Assembly: GCF_018842675.1 (NCBI RefSeq) | Contig: NZ_JAGTWO010000004.1 | Coordinates: 744,001 to 808,000, forward strand | DNA from: Candidatus Pantoea bituminis | GTDB taxonomy: Bacteria > Pseudomonadota > Gammaproteobacteria > Enterobacterales > Enterobacteriaceae | Direction: 5' to 3' | DNA: 64,000 nucleotides | In this document: piece after piece, positions 9,673 to 18,929 of the stretch | Layout: each line of letters begins with the position of its first letter | Position numbering within the stretch: the first letter of the stretch is position 1 | Notes under the pieces: generated by a model | Seen by the model: only the letters and a program-made list of their open reading frames with translations | Database searches by the model: none | What the model was told of the DNA's origin: nothing | Position numbers and translations under genes: made by a program

Positions 9673-10239
9673 ATGTACGATCAATATGACGCCCTGATTT
9701 TCGATATGGACGGCACCATTCTTGACACCGAGCCGACACATCGAAAAGCGTGGCATCAGGTACTGGCGCGCTACGGATTGACGCTGGATGAAGCACGCAT
9801 GGTGAGTTTCAATGGTGCGCCGACCTGGCAACTGGCGCAGTTTATTATTGAAACAAATCAGTCAACTCATGATCCTCTTCTTCTCGCTGCTGAAAAAACA
9901 GCTGCCGTAAAAGCCATGCTGTTGGAAAACGTGCATCCACTTCCTTTAATGGACGTCGTCAAGGCTTATTATGGCCGTCGTCCCATGGCAGTTGGAACGG
10001 GCAGTGAGCACAGCATGGCAGAGGCTTTGCTAAACCAACTGGGTGTACGCGAGTTGTTTACAGCAGTGGTTGGTGCAGATGACGTGCAGCGCCACAAACC
10101 AGAACCGGATACTTTTTTACGATGCGCAGAACTCATGGGCGTAGCGCCGGAACGTTGTATTGTTTTCGAAGACGCTGATTTTGGCGTGCAGGCAGCGAAA
10201 GCTGCAGGTATGGACGTGGTAGATGTTCGCTTACTGTGA
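9673..10239 (+). CDS. yqaB: Fructose-1-phosphate/6-phosphogluconate phosphatase
   Basis: A 188-residue HAD-superfamily phosphatase (YqaB, beta-phosphoglucomutase-like subfamily). The nucleophile motif is FDMDGTILDTEPTHRKAW, motif II is AVGTGSE, and motifs III/IV are HKPEPDTFL and VFEDADFGVQAAKAAGM. The E. coli enzyme dephosphorylates fructose-1-phosphate and 6-phosphogluconate. The ATG at 9673 gives MYDQYDALIFDMDGT, the family N-terminus, with GGAG 6 bases upstream; an in-frame ATG 15 bases earlier is less likely. The stop overlaps the yqaA start (GTGA), so the two genes are translationally coupled. Confidence 0.95.
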   Translation: MYDQYDALIFDMDGTILDTEPTHRKAWHQVLARYGLTLDEARMVSFNGAPTWQLAQFIIETNQSTHDPLLLAAEKTAAVKAMLLENVHPLPLMDVVKAYYGRRPMAVGTGSEHSMAEALLNQLGVRELFTAVVGADDVQRHKPEPDTFLRCAELMGVAPERCIVFEDADFGVQAAKAAGMDVVDVRLL

Positions 10240-10664
10240 GTGAAATCCTTGTTTACGCCTCTTTGTTTGGCAGCAGTTTTTTAAGCGCGACGCTTTTACC
10301 GGGAAGCTCTGAAGCACTGCTGATTGCTTTACTGATTGCTAAAAAAGCATCAGTTTATGGGTTGATTGTGGCCGCATCGTTGGGAAACACCTTGGGCGGC
10401 TTAACCAACATTCTTCTTGGTCGCTTACTGCCGCTAAAACGTCAGGGGCGATGGCATGACACAGCAATGACGTGGTTACACCGATTAGGGCCTGCAGCAC
10501 TGCTATTCAGTTGGTTGCCGGTGGTAGGTGATCTGCTCTGCGTTCTCGCAGGCTGGTTACGTTTCGCCTGGCTCCCGGCAATGCTGTTTCTCGCCGTCGG
10601 TAAAACGCTGCGTTATATCGTTATCGCGACCGCCACATTACAGGGCATGCAATGGTGGCATTGA
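10236..10664 (+). CDS. yqaA: Inner membrane protein YqaA (SNARE-associated/DedA-like)
   Basis: A 142-residue hydrophobic protein of the YqaA family, related to the DedA/VTT (SNARE-associated Golgi protein) group. Several membrane segments are evident, with the conserved small-residue stretches [31 protein letters not shown] and [16 protein letters not shown] start at 10236 overlapping the yqaB stop. The family is linked to membrane homeostasis and lipid scrambling or flipping; the specific function of YqaA is unknown. yqaB-yqaA-gshA order is as in E. coli. Confidence 0.92.
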   Translation: MSEILVYASLFGSSFLSATLLPGSSEALLIALLIAKKASVYGLIVAASLGNTLGGLTNILLGRLLPLKRQGRWHDTAMTWLHRLGPAALLFSWLPVVGDLLCVLAGWLRFAWLPAMLFLAVGKTLRYIVIATATLQGMQWWH

Positions 10665-10737
10665 TTCGCACAGATTCGAGGCTACGGTTAACATTATGCT
10701 GAACAAAAATAAATTATTCTCACAGCGGGAGGTTAAT

Positions 10738-12300
10738 GTGATCCCGGACGTATCTAAAGCGCTGTCCTGGCTGGAAGCGCACCCTAATGCTTTAAAAGGC
10801 ATTGGACGTGGTATCGAACGTGAAACATTACGATCAATGCCAAATGGTCATCTTGCTGAGAGCGGTCACCCGGAATCTCTGGGGTCTGCGCTTAAGCATG
10901 ACTGGATTACCACCGATTTCGCAGAAACTCTGCTCGAATTTATCACGCCGGTTGATCACAGCATCGACCACATGTTGGCTTTTCTACGCGATATTCACCG
11001 CCATGTTGCGCGTGAGTTGGGCGAGGAGCGCATGTGGCCGTTCAGTATGCCTTGCGTGATTGAAGATGCAGATAAAATTGAGCTGGCGCAATACGGTAAT
11101 TCCAACATTGGCCGGATGAAAACGCTCTACCGTGAAGGGCTGAAAAATCGCTACGGCGCGCTGATGCAAACCATCTCCGGCATTCATTACAACTTTTCAC
11201 TGCCGCTGTCTTTCTGGCAGGAATGGGCCGATGTGAAGGATGTGGAAAGCGGTAAAGAAACCATTTCTGCTGGTTATCTGCGCCTGATTCGAAATTACTA
11301 TCGCTTCGGATGGGTGATTCCTTACCTGTTTGGTGCATCACCCGCTGTCAGCTCCAGCTTTTTACAAGGGCGTGAAAGCGCGCTGCCATTTGAAACCAAT
11401 GATGAAGGTATGTTGTGGCTGCCCTATGCAACGTCGCTTCGTCTGAGCGATCTTGGGTATACCAACAAATCTCAAAGTTCGTTGGGTATCACGTTCAATT
11501 CTTTGGACGGTTATGTTTCGGCACTCAAGAAGGCGATTAAAACGCCATCAGAAGAGTTTGCAGAGATGGGCACCAAAGATGCAGAGGGTAACTGGCTTCA
11601 GCTTAATACCAATGTCCTGCAAATTGAGAACGAGCTCTATGCACCTATTCGTCCTAAGCGTGTTACGCGCTCTGGCGAAGCGCCATCTGATGCGCTGCTG
11701 CGTGGCGGCATTGAATACATTGAAGTCCGTTCACTTGATATCAATCCCTTCTCTGCAATTGGCGTCGATGAAAATCAGGTACGCTTCCTTGATCTGTTCC
11801 TGATTTGGTGCACGCTGGCAGATGCGCCTGAAATGAGCGCTGAAGAGCTGCAGTGCACTCGTCAAAACTGGAATCGTGTTGTATTGGAAGGGCGTAAGCC
11901 GGGCCAAAAAATTGCGGTAGGATGTGGTGAAGCGGAGCATTCGCTGCAAGAAGTGGGCAAAACATTGTTTGCAGATCTGCGTCGTGTCGCTGAGGTGTTA
12001 GACAGCAATCAGGGCAGCACGCAATATCAACAAGTTTGCGATCAACTGGTGGCATCGTTTGATGATCCTGAGCTAACCTATTCAGCGCGCATCCTTCACG
12101 CGATGAAGGATAATGGTTTGACCGGAACCGGTATAGCATTGGCAGAACAATATCGTCATTTGCTGTGTGAAGAATCTTTGGAAGTGTTAAGCGAAGAAGA
12201 CTTCACGCGTCAGGCGCAAGAGTCTGTGTCTAAACAGCAGCAGCTTGAAGCGAATGATACGTTGGATCTGGAAACGTATCTGGCGAGCCGGGAAGGGTAG
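10738..12300 (+). CDS. gshA: Glutamate-cysteine ligase
   Basis: A 520-residue gamma-glutamylcysteine synthetase of the enterobacterial type, performing the ATP-dependent first and rate-limiting step of glutathione synthesis. Seen: GIERETLR near the N-terminus, the [14 protein letters not shown] block, [46 protein letters not shown], and [22 protein letters not shown] and [16 protein letters not shown] segments. The start is GTG at 10738, six bases after GGGAGG; this gives [15 protein letters not shown], matching E. coli GshA, which also uses a non-ATG start. An upstream in-frame ATG at 10696 has no good ribosome site. Its 3' end faces the MicA terminator on the other strand. Confidence 0.96.
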   Translation: MIPDVSKALSWLEAHPNALKGIGRGIERETLRSMPNGHLAESGHPESLGSALKHDWITTDFAETLLEFITPVDHSIDHMLAFLRDIHRHVARELGEERMWPFSMPCVIEDADKIELAQYGNSNIGRMKTLYREGLKNRYGALMQTISGIHYNFSLPLSFWQEWADVKDVESGKETISAGYLRLIRNYYRFGWVIPYLFGASPAVSSSFLQGRESALPFETNDEGMLWLPYATSLRLSDLGYTNKSQSSLGITFNSLDGYVSALKKAIKTPSEEFAEMGTKDAEGNWLQLNTNVLQIENELYAPIRPKRVTRSGEAPSDALLRGGIEYIEVRSLDINPFSAIGVDENQVRFLDLFLIWCTLADAPEMSAEELQCTRQNWNRVVLEGRKPGQKIAVGCGEAEHSLQEVGKTLFADLRRVAEVLDSNQGSTQYQQVCDQLVASFDDPELTYSARILHAMKDNGLTGTGIALAEQYRHLLCEESLEVLSEEDFTRQAQESVSKQQQLEANDTLDLETYLASREG

Positions 12301-12306
12301 AAAAAG

Positions 12307-12379
12307 AAAAAGGCCACATCAATGTGGCCAAATTAACATCTCTGTTGTCAGGGATGATGATAACAAATGCGCGTCTTTC
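12307..12379 (-). ncRNA. micA: MicA small RNA
   Basis: Read on the minus strand this 73-base stretch matches E. coli MicA: the 5' seed GAAAGACGCGCAUUUGUU, the conserved AUCAUCAUCCCUGA block, an internal helix, and a Rho-independent terminator with an 8-bp stem (12312-12319 with 12322-12329 region) ending in U5. MicA is an Hfq-dependent antisense RNA that represses ompA and other outer-membrane mRNAs when envelope stress activates sigma-E. The position is as in E. coli, antisense in the gshA-luxS gap. The internal loop bases differ from E. coli while the seed is unchanged. Confidence 0.95.
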
Positions 12380-12385
12380 ATATAT

Positions 12386-12413
12386 TCAGACGTTGGGCGA
12401 ACAGAAAAGTTTC
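12386..12413 (-). promoter_or_regulatory. Sigma-E promoter of micA
   Basis: On the minus strand: -35 GAAACTT (12407-12413), 16-bp spacer, -10 TCTGA (12386-12390), and MicA +1 at 12379, six bases further. Both elements and the spacing fit the sigma-E (RpoE) consensus used by E. coli micA. Confidence 0.9.
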
Positions 12414-12451
12414 ATTGTTTTAAAAAAATTCTCAGAACAGGAGGCGACGTA

Positions 12452-12967
12452 ATGCCATTACTGGATAGTTTTACTGTTGATCACACCATCATGGCTGCGC
12501 CTGCAGTGCGTGTAGCGAAAACCATGAAGACGCCAAACGGCGATACAATTACTGTTTTCGACCTGCGTTTCTGCCGACCTAACATTGAGATCCTGACTGA
12601 GCGCGGTATTCATACGCTTGAGCATCTTTTTGCAGGATTCATGCGCGATCACCTGAATGGTGACGGTGTCGAAATCGTTGATATCTCACCGATGGGTTGC
12701 CGTACTGGTTTCTATATGAGTCTGATCGGGACGCCAGATGAGCAACGCGTAGCGAAAGCGTGGAAAGAGGCGATGGAAGATGTTCTGAAGGTAAAAGATC
12801 AGAATCAGATCCCTGAACTCAACGAATATCAGTGTGGTAGCTACAAACTGCATTCATTAGATGAAGCGCAGCAAATTGCCCGCAACGTTCTGGCACATGA
12901 TATCGGCGTTAATCACAACGAAGATCTGAAACTACCAAAAGAGAAATTGCAGGAACTGCACATCTAG
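12452..12967 (+). CDS. luxS: S-ribosylhomocysteine lyase LuxS
   Basis: A 171-residue LuxS, the family's standard length. It cleaves S-ribosylhomocysteine to homocysteine and DPD, the precursor of autoinducer-2, in the activated methyl cycle. The metal site is visible as His54 and His58 in HTLEHLF, plus Cys126 in EYQCGSY; the catalytic cysteine lies in [15 protein letters not shown] lies 9 bases before the ATG at 12452. The upstream region is shared with the sigma-E promoter of micA on the opposite strand. A bidirectional terminator follows and separates it from corB. Confidence 0.97.
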   Translation: MPLLDSFTVDHTIMAAPAVRVAKTMKTPNGDTITVFDLRFCRPNIEILTERGIHTLEHLFAGFMRDHLNGDGVEIVDISPMGCRTGFYMSLIGTPDEQRVAKAWKEAMEDVLKVKDQNQIPELNEYQCGSYKLHSLDEAQQIARNVLAHDIGVNHNEDLKLPKEKLQELHI

Positions 12968-12984
12968 TTTTGCGATTACCTGCC

Positions 12985-13014
12985 AAAAAACGCCGCATTT
13001 AGCGGCGTTTTTTA
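12985..13014. terminator. Bidirectional terminator luxS/corB
   Basis: 6-bp GC stem CGCCGC/GCGGCG flanked by an A-run and a T-run, so it can end transcripts from both convergent genes. Confidence 0.92.
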
Positions 13015-13022
13015 TAGGCAAT

Positions 13023-14306
13023 TTAGGAGCCGACGGAAGATTTCAATGGCGTCTTTGGTGTGATTTTGACCTGCTTCACCATATTGTCCTGCACATCCAG
13101 AATATCAATGTCGTAGTGACCAATTTGAATGCGCGTCTTCATTTGTGGAATCTCTTCCAGCGCCTCAAGCAACATCCCATTAATGGTACGTGCTTCTTCT
13201 TCAGGTAGGTTCCAGTTAAAGGCTTTGTTGATTTCGCGCACATTGGCGCTTCCTTCAATCAAGACTGAACCATCGTTTTGTGGCATCACTTCTTCTGCAA
13301 GTGAAGGTGACATAGAGGTAGTGAAATCGCCAACGATCTCTTCAAGAATATCTTCGATAGTCACCAAACCTTTGATGTCACCATATTCATCAACCACCAA
13401 ACCGGCTTTCTTCTTGTTGCGCTGAAATTTAACCAGCTGCACATTCAATGGTGTGCCTTCCGGTACATAATAGATTTCATCAGCAGCGCGTAGCAGCGTC
13501 TCTTTGTTGAACTCTTTTTCTGTCATCATGCGCCAGGCTTCGCGTACACGCAGCATGCCTACACAATCATCGAGCGAATCACGAAACAATACGATGCGTC
13601 CGTGTGGCGAATGGCTGAGCTGGCGGGCCACGGATTTCCAGTCATCGTTGATATTAATGCCAACAATCTCATTACGCGGCACCATGATGTCGTCAACGCT
13701 GACTTTTTCCAAATCAAGCACCGAAAGAAGCATGTCCTGGTTACGGCGTGATATCAAATTACGTGACTCATAAACGATAGTGCGTAGCTCTTCTTTGCTT
13801 AGTGCGGAGTTGATAGAACCATCGGTTTTCATCCCCACCATACGCATCAAAATACGCGTTATGGTGTTTAACAGCCAGACCAAGGGCAGCATGACATATT
13901 GCAATGGCCCAAGCAGTACGCTGCTAGGATAGGCCACTTTTTCTGGATAAAGTGCGGCGATGGTTTTAGGGAGGACTTCGGAAAATACCAAAACGACAAA
14001 CGTGAGCACACCGGTAGCGATAGCGACACCGGCATCGCCATACAGGCGCATTCCAACTATGGTCGCTAAGGCCGACGCGAGGATATTAACCAGGTTATTG
14101 CCAATCAGCACCAGGCTAATCAGGCGATCGGGGCGTCGCAGTAACTTTTCAACGCGACGCGCTCCGCGATGCCCGCTTTTAGCTTGATGACGCAGCTTGT
14201 AGCGGTTAAGCGTCATCATGCCAGTTTCTGAACCTGAAAAATAAGCCGAAACCAGTACCATAATGATTAGCGTTACGATCAGCGTGGTGGTCGAAACATG
14301 TTCCAA
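13023..14306 (-). CDS. corB: CNNM/CorB-type membrane protein with CBS domains (YfjD)
   Basis: A 427-residue protein of the CorB/YfjD (HlyC/CorC, CNNM) family. From the N-terminus: a DUF21 membrane domain of about four hydrophobic segments (residues 1-180, including SAYFSGSETGMMTLNRYKLRH and LIGNNLVNILASALAT), a CBS-domain pair (about 195-320, with DIMVPRNEIVGI and GLVVDEYGDIKGLVTIEDILEEIVGDF), and a C-terminal CorC_HlyC domain (about 340-420). The family is linked to magnesium and cobalt homeostasis. It is transcribed with ypjD: 16 bases separate the ypjD stop from the corB start, the same pair as in E. coli. Confidence 0.93.
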   Translation of the reverse strand: MEHVSTTTLIVTLIIMVLVSAYFSGSETGMMTLNRYKLRHQAKSGHRGARRVEKLLRRPDRLISLVLIGNNLVNILASALATIVGMRLYGDAGVAIATGVLTFVVLVFSEVLPKTIAALYPEKVAYPSSVLLGPLQYVMLPLVWLLNTITRILMRMVGMKTDGSINSALSKEELRTIVYESRNLISRRNQDMLLSVLDLEKVSVDDIMVPRNEIVGININDDWKSVARQLSHSPHGRIVLFRDSLDDCVGMLRVREAWRMMTEKEFNKETLLRAADEIYYVPEGTPLNVQLVKFQRNKKKAGLVVDEYGDIKGLVTIEDILEEIVGDFTTSMSPSLAEEVMPQNDGSVLIEGSANVREINKAFNWNLPEEEARTINGMLLEALEEIPQMKTRIQIGHYDIDILDVQDNMVKQVKITPKTPLKSSVGS

Positions 14307-14322
14307 CGCAGGACTTCCTTAA

Positions 14323-15123
14323 TTAATGTGAGGCGGAAGTGAGTAGGTGCTGTAAAACACGGCTGCCGAAATAAGCCATGGTTAACAGCAACGCGCCGCC
14401 GCAGTTGAACCAGACTACGCGACGACCGCGCCAACCCTCATGATAGTGTCCCCAAAGCAGAACGATATAGACGAACCATGCAATGATGGAAAGTACTGCT
14501 TTATCAACATTCTCGGCACTGAACAGGTTATGCATATAAAACAAACCGGTACAAAGCACCAGTGTCAGCAGCACAACGCCCACTTGGGTAATATGAAACA
14601 TCTTGCGCTCAATGGTAAGCAGCGGCGGCATATCTTGGGTAAACGCCAATTTTTTATTTTTTAACTGATAGTCAATCCAAGCCAGCTGCAGCGCGTAGAG
14701 GGCCGCGATAATGAGTGTGGCGTAGGCAAACAGCGACAGGCCGATGTGAATCATCATGCCCGGCGTGGTTTCAAGATGAGTAATGAACGCGTTGGGAACG
14801 AAGGTAGCAAAAGCCAGGTTGATCAGCGCAAAACTGTAAACAATCGGTAACAACAGCCAGCCACGATTGCGTGAGGCGACAATCGTCATGATGGCGCAGA
14901 TCAGTAAGCTGACTAGCGATCCAATGTTCAACAGGCTTAAGTTTTGTCCGCCATCGACGGCAAAAATGCGTTGCTGCAGAGCCACCGCGTGGGTAATCAG
15001 CGCCACACAGGCAGAAAGCACCGCCATCCGCCGCCAGCCACCGTTACGTTTTAACAAGCTGGGAATGATCAGTGCAAGGCTTAGGGAGTAGGCGAACAGC
15101 GCCACAATCGAGAAAACGGACAT
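14323..15123 (-). CDS. ypjD: CcsA/ResC-like inner membrane protein YpjD
   Basis: A 266-residue integral membrane protein with about eight hydrophobic segments, of the YpjD (CorE) family, which falls in the cytochrome c assembly (CcsA/HemX-like) superfamily. Conserved blocks seen: TPGMMIHIGLSLFAYATLIIAALYALQLAWIDYQLKNK, the ERKMFHITQVGV segment, and KAVLSIIAWFVYIVLLWGHYHEGWRGRRVVWFN near the C-terminus. A link to divalent-cation sensitivity (the CorE name) is reported, but the molecular role is unknown. First gene of the ypjD-corB unit, divergent from ffh. Confidence 0.9.
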   Translation of the reverse strand: MSVFSIVALFAYSLSLALIIPSLLKRNGGWRRMAVLSACVALITHAVALQQRIFAVDGGQNLSLLNIGSLVSLLICAIMTIVASRNRGWLLLPIVYSFALINLAFATFVPNAFITHLETTPGMMIHIGLSLFAYATLIIAALYALQLAWIDYQLKNKKLAFTQDMPPLLTIERKMFHITQVGVVLLTLVLCTGLFYMHNLFSAENVDKAVLSIIAWFVYIVLLWGHYHEGWRGRRVVWFNCGGALLLTMAYFGSRVLQHLLTSASH

Positions 15124-15289
15124 AGATCCTTTCGGGTATCAGTCAGATATAAGGAAAAAAGCAGTATAGCGCCAGCAGCAGTATGCTCCAAACGATCTGA
15201 GGGTCAATTGCAGAGATCGCTGATGCTTCGTGTTATAATCCGCCGCATTCTGCCGATCAGGCGCCTCGCGATTTTTTAAGTGAGAGAAA

Positions 15290-16651
15290 ATGTTTGATAA
15301 TTTAACCGATCGTTTATCGCAAAGCCTGCGTAATATCAGTGGCCGCGGAAGGCTGACCGAAGACAACATTAAAGACACGCTGCGTGAAGTTCGCATGGCG
15401 TTGCTCGAAGCTGACGTTGCACTGCCAGTTGTACGTGACTTTATCAGTCGCGTAAAAGAGAGTGCAGTAGGCCATGACGTCAATAAAAGCCTGACGCCAG
15501 GCCAAGAGTTCATCAAAATCGTCCGCAACGAACTGGTTGCAGCAATGGGGGCAGAGAATAATGCGCTTGATTTAGCTGCGCAGCCACCTGCTGTTGTGCT
15601 GATGGCCGGTTTACAAGGTGCGGGTAAAACGACCAGCGTCGGGAAACTGGGTAAGTTCCTGCGTGAAAAGCATAAAAAGAAAGTCCTGGTTGTTTCTGCT
15701 GACGTTTATCGTCCTGCAGCGATTAAACAGCTTGAGACTTTGGCTCAACAGGTTGGGGTTGATTTCTGCCCATCCGACGTGAGTCAGAAACCCGTCGACA
15801 TTGTTAACAATGCGTTGAAAGAAGCCAAACTGAAGTTTTACGACGTGTTGCTGGTGGATACTGCCGGTCGTTTGCACGTTGATGAAGCGATGATGGACGA
15901 AATCAAACAGGTTCATGCCGCGATTAATCCGGTTGAAACACTGTTTGTGGTTGATGCCATGACCGGCCAGGATGCGGCTAACACGGCTAAAGCATTTAAC
16001 GAAGCATTGCCGCTGACAGGCGTTATTCTGACCAAAGTGGATGGTGATGCTCGCGGCGGTGCTGCGCTGTCAATTCGTCATATTACCGGCAAACCGATTA
16101 AGTTCATGGGTGTCGGTGAGAAGACCGAGGCACTGGAGCCTTTTTATCCAGAACGTATCGCATCACGTATTCTCGGCATGGGCGACGTGCTGTCGCTGAT
16201 TGAAGATATCGAGAGTAAAGTTGACCGCGAGCAAGCTGAAAAGCTGGCGAAAAAATTAAAAACCGGTGACGGTTTCGATTTAAACGATTTTCTTGAGCAG
16301 TTGAAGCAGATGCGCAACATGGGCGGCATGGCTAGTCTGATGGGCAAACTGCCAGGCATGGGCCAACTGCCAGATAACGTTAAATCGCAAATGGACGACA
16401 AAGTGCTGGTGCGCATGGAAGCCATCATTAATTCAATGACGCGCAAAGAGCGCGAAAAGCCGGAACTCATTAAAGGGTCGCGTAAACGTCGTATTGCGAC
16501 CGGTTCAGGCATGCAGGTGCAGGACGTTAACCGCTTACTTAAGCAGTTTGATGATATGCAGCGCATGATGAAGAAAATGAAGAAAGGTGGCATGGCAAAA
16601 ATGATGCGCGGTATGAAAGGCATGATGCCGCCAGGTTTCCCGGGACGTTAA
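15290..16651 (+). CDS. ffh: Signal recognition particle protein Ffh
   Basis: A 453-residue SRP54 homologue, the usual enterobacterial length. It binds 4.5S RNA and signal sequences of inner-membrane proteins and hands ribosomes to FtsY. Domains: N helical bundle (1-90), G domain with G1 GLQGAGKTTS (about 105-114), DTAGRLHVD (G3), TKVDGDARGG (G4), and GVGEKTEALEPF, then a methionine-rich M domain (about 300-453) with the RNA-binding SGMQVQDVNRLLKQFDDMQRMMKKMKKG segment and GMMPPGFPGR end. Divergent from ypjD. It is followed by its own terminator before the rpsP operon. Confidence 0.98.
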   Translation: MFDNLTDRLSQSLRNISGRGRLTEDNIKDTLREVRMALLEADVALPVVRDFISRVKESAVGHDVNKSLTPGQEFIKIVRNELVAAMGAENNALDLAAQPPAVVLMAGLQGAGKTTSVGKLGKFLREKHKKKVLVVSADVYRPAAIKQLETLAQQVGVDFCPSDVSQKPVDIVNNALKEAKLKFYDVLLVDTAGRLHVDEAMMDEIKQVHAAINPVETLFVVDAMTGQDAANTAKAFNEALPLTGVILTKVDGDARGGAALSIRHITGKPIKFMGVGEKTEALEPFYPERIASRILGMGDVLSLIEDIESKVDREQAEKLAKKLKTGDGFDLNDFLEQLKQMRNMGGMASLMGKLPGMGQLPDNVKSQMDDKVLVRMEAIINSMTRKEREKPELIKGSRKRRIATGSGMQVQDVNRLLKQFDDMQRMMKKMKKGGMAKMMRGMKGMMPPGFPGR

Positions 16652-16660
16652 TCGTTCCAC

Positions 16661-16730
16661 AAAAAAGCCCGAAAGAAACGCTATTAGGTTGCTTTTTTCG
16701 CCAAAATGAGTAAAATTTTCGGGCTTTTTA
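16661..16730 (+). terminator. ffh terminator (long stem-loop)
   Basis: AAAAAGCCCGAAA at the left (about 16662-16674) pairs with TTTCGGGCTTTTT at the right (about 16717-16729). The loop of some 40 bases can form a smaller internal fold. The T-run marks a Rho-independent terminator after ffh. Confidence 0.8.
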
Positions 16731-16735
16731 TACAG

Positions 16736-16775
16736 CACCCGGACTCCATTCCCCGATGGAGCCGGGTGTTTTATT
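16736..16775 (+). promoter_or_regulatory. Stem-loop with T-run in the rpsP leader (possible attenuator)
   Basis: Left arm 16736-16748 pairs with right arm 16757-16768 (12 bp with a single bulged A), followed by TTTTATT, only 16 bases before the rpsP start. It has the form of an intrinsic terminator, yet lies between the ffh terminator and the rpsP ribosome binding site. It could therefore be a leader attenuator or a mark of read-through control. Function is inferred. Confidence 0.55.
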
Positions 16776-16791
16776 AACTGAAGAGGATGTT

Positions 16792-17040
16792 ATGGTAACA
16801 ATTCGTTTGGCACGTCACGGCGCTAAAAAGCGTCCGTTCTATCAGGTCGTCGTTACTGACAGCCGTAATGCACGCAACGGTCGCTTCATCGAGCGCGTAG
16901 GTTTCTTCAACCCGATCGCTTCTGGTCAGGCTGAAGGTCTGCGTCTGGACCTGGATCGCATCGAGCACTGGGTTGGCCAGGGCGCTACGCTTTCTGATCG
17001 CGTTAACGCGCTGATCAAAGAAGCAAAGAAAGCAGCTTAA
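16792..17040 (+). CDS. rpsP: 30S ribosomal protein S16
   Basis: An 82-residue bS16, the E. coli length, with the conserved [41 protein letters not shown] start. S16 stabilises the 5' domain of 16S rRNA during 30S assembly. The ATG at 16792 follows GAGGATGT; longer in-frame extensions run back into the leader hairpin and are not credible. First gene of rpsP-rimM-trmD-rplS. Confidence 0.98.
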   Translation: MVTIRLARHGAKKRPFYQVVVTDSRNARNGRFIERVGFFNPIASGQAEGLRLDLDRIEHWVGQGATLSDRVNALIKEAKKAA

Positions 17041-17058
17041 TCTGTCACGGTGGTGAGC

Positions 17059-17607
17059 ATGAGCAAACAACTTGCCGCACAGCCTCCCGTTAATCCCATT
17101 GTTTTGGGTAAAATGGGGGCCGCATACGGCATCCGCGGTTGGCTCAAAGTGTTTTCCTCCACTGAAGACGCTGAAAGCATCTTCGACTACCAACCTTGGT
17201 TTATCCAGCGTGCCGGTAAATGGCATCAGGTTGAGCTAGAGGGTTGGAAGCACCACAATCAGGACCTGATTATCAAAGTCAAAGGCTTCGATGATCGGGA
17301 TGCGGCGGCTCAATTAACCAATTGCGAAATCAAGGTTGATTCGACGCAGTTGCCAGCGCTGGATAACGGTGACTATTACTGGAAAGACCTTATGGGTTGC
17401 CAGGTTGTTAACCTTGAAGGCTACGAGTTGGGCAAAGTCATTGATTTGATGGAAACCGGCTCGAACGACGTACTCGTTGTTAAGGCAAACCTGAAAGATG
17501 CGTTCGGTGCTCAGGAGCGGTTGATTCCGTTTCTTGATGAACAGGTTATCAAGAAAGTCGATCTCACTACTGGCCTCATCGAAGTAGATTGGGATCCTGG
17601 TTTTTGA
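17059..17607 (+). CDS. rimM: Ribosome maturation factor RimM
   Basis: A 182-residue RimM, which binds S19 and helps mature the 3' domain of 16S rRNA. The N-terminal domain has [22 protein letters not shown]; the C-terminal PRC-barrel has [15 protein letters not shown] sequence ([14 protein letters not shown]) and [18 protein letters not shown], ending in IEVDWDPGF. The ATG at 17059 gives [17 protein letters not shown], as in E. coli; two GTG codons just upstream are less likely starts. It contains an intact five-G run (17115-17119), which shows that not all such runs in this part of the sequence are miscalled. Confidence 0.97.
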   Translation: MSKQLAAQPPVNPIVLGKMGAAYGIRGWLKVFSSTEDAESIFDYQPWFIQRAGKWHQVELEGWKHHNQDLIIKVKGFDDRDAAAQLTNCEIKVDSTQLPALDNGDYYWKDLMGCQVVNLEGYELGKVIDLMETGSNDVLVVKANLKDAFGAQERLIPFLDEQVIKKVDLTTGLIEVDWDPGF

Positions 17608-17642
17608 TCTCCGAATCACAGGGTAACGTAACGGCGAATACA

Positions 17643-18407
17643 ATGTGGATTGGTGTTATTAGCCTGTTTCCAGAAATGTTTCGCGCTATTACCGATTACG
17701 GGGTAACTGGCCGGGCAGTAAAAAATGGCCTGCTTAGTATTCAAAGCTGGAGTCCGCGTGACTTCGCGCTTGACCGGCACCGCACCGTGGATGATCGTCC
17801 TTATGGCGGCGGACCGGGAATGTTAATGATGGTACAACCTTTACGGGATGCCATCTCCGCAGCGAAAGCAGCGGCGGGAGACGGGGCTAAGGTGATATAT
17901 CTTTCACCTCAGGGGCGCAAACTCGACCAACAGGGCGTTTGTGAGTTAGCGACGCAGAACAAGTTAATTCTGGTCTGTGGTCGTTATGAAGGGATTGATG
18001 AGCGCGTAATCCAAACCGAAATTGATGAAGAATGGTCAATCGGCGATTACGTACTCAGTGGCGGAGAATTACCAGCCATGACGTTGATTGACTCAGTTGC
18101 CCGGTTTATTCCTGGTGTGCTGGGTAAGCAAGCGTCAGCCGATGAGGATTCGTTCTCGGATGGTTTGCTGGATTGTCCACACTACACCCGACCTGAAGTG
18201 TTAGAAGGCAAGGATGTTCCGGCAGTTTTACTGTCAGGCAACCATGCCGATATTCGCCGTTGGCGCCTCAAACAGTCGCTAGGCCGTACCTGGCTAAGAA
18301 GACCTGAACTTCTGGAAAACCTGGCTCTGACTGAAGAGCAAGCAAGGTTGCTAAAGGAATTCAAACGTGAATTTCAGCAGCAGCAAAACGATGATGTGGA
18401 AGAGTGA
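17643..18407 (+). CDS. trmD: tRNA (guanine-N1-)-methyltransferase TrmD
   Basis: A 254-residue SPOUT-class methyltransferase that makes m1G37 in tRNAs and prevents +1 frameshifting; essential in E. coli. The trefoil knot that binds SAM is visible as [25 protein letters not shown] and [19 protein letters not shown]. The C-terminal tRNA-binding part has [20 protein letters not shown]. The ATG at 17643 gives [13 protein letters not shown], the family N-terminus; an ATG-less 18-codon extension upstream overlaps rimM and is rejected. Third gene of the operon. Confidence 0.98.
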   Translation: MWIGVISLFPEMFRAITDYGVTGRAVKNGLLSIQSWSPRDFALDRHRTVDDRPYGGGPGMLMMVQPLRDAISAAKAAAGDGAKVIYLSPQGRKLDQQGVCELATQNKLILVCGRYEGIDERVIQTEIDEEWSIGDYVLSGGELPAMTLIDSVARFIPGVLGKQASADEDSFSDGLLDCPHYTRPEVLEGKDVPAVLLSGNHADIRRWRLKQSLGRTWLRRPELLENLALTEEQARLLKEFKREFQQQQNDDVEE

Positions 18408-18797
<390 letters not shown>

Positions 18798-18835
18798 GGT
18801 ATCGCTAGCGCGACATCTAAAAGTTAATAGCAAAC

Positions 18836-18867
18836 AAGGGGTTGGCGAAATGCCAGCCCCTTTTTTA
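18836..18867 (+). terminator. Terminator of the rpsP-rimM-trmD-rplS operon
   Basis: AAGGGGTTGGC pairs with GCCAGCCCCTT around a GAAAT loop, followed by six Ts. Confidence 0.93.
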
Positions 18868-18929
18868 TTATAATGAGGGAAATATACCTGCGGACACAAT
18901 GTCATCATCACGCCAGAATCTCTGTGAGC

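Noticed and set aside
12312..12329. Terminator after gshA in the wrong direction
   Set aside because: The hairpin has its T-run on the minus strand because it is the terminator of MicA, not of gshA.
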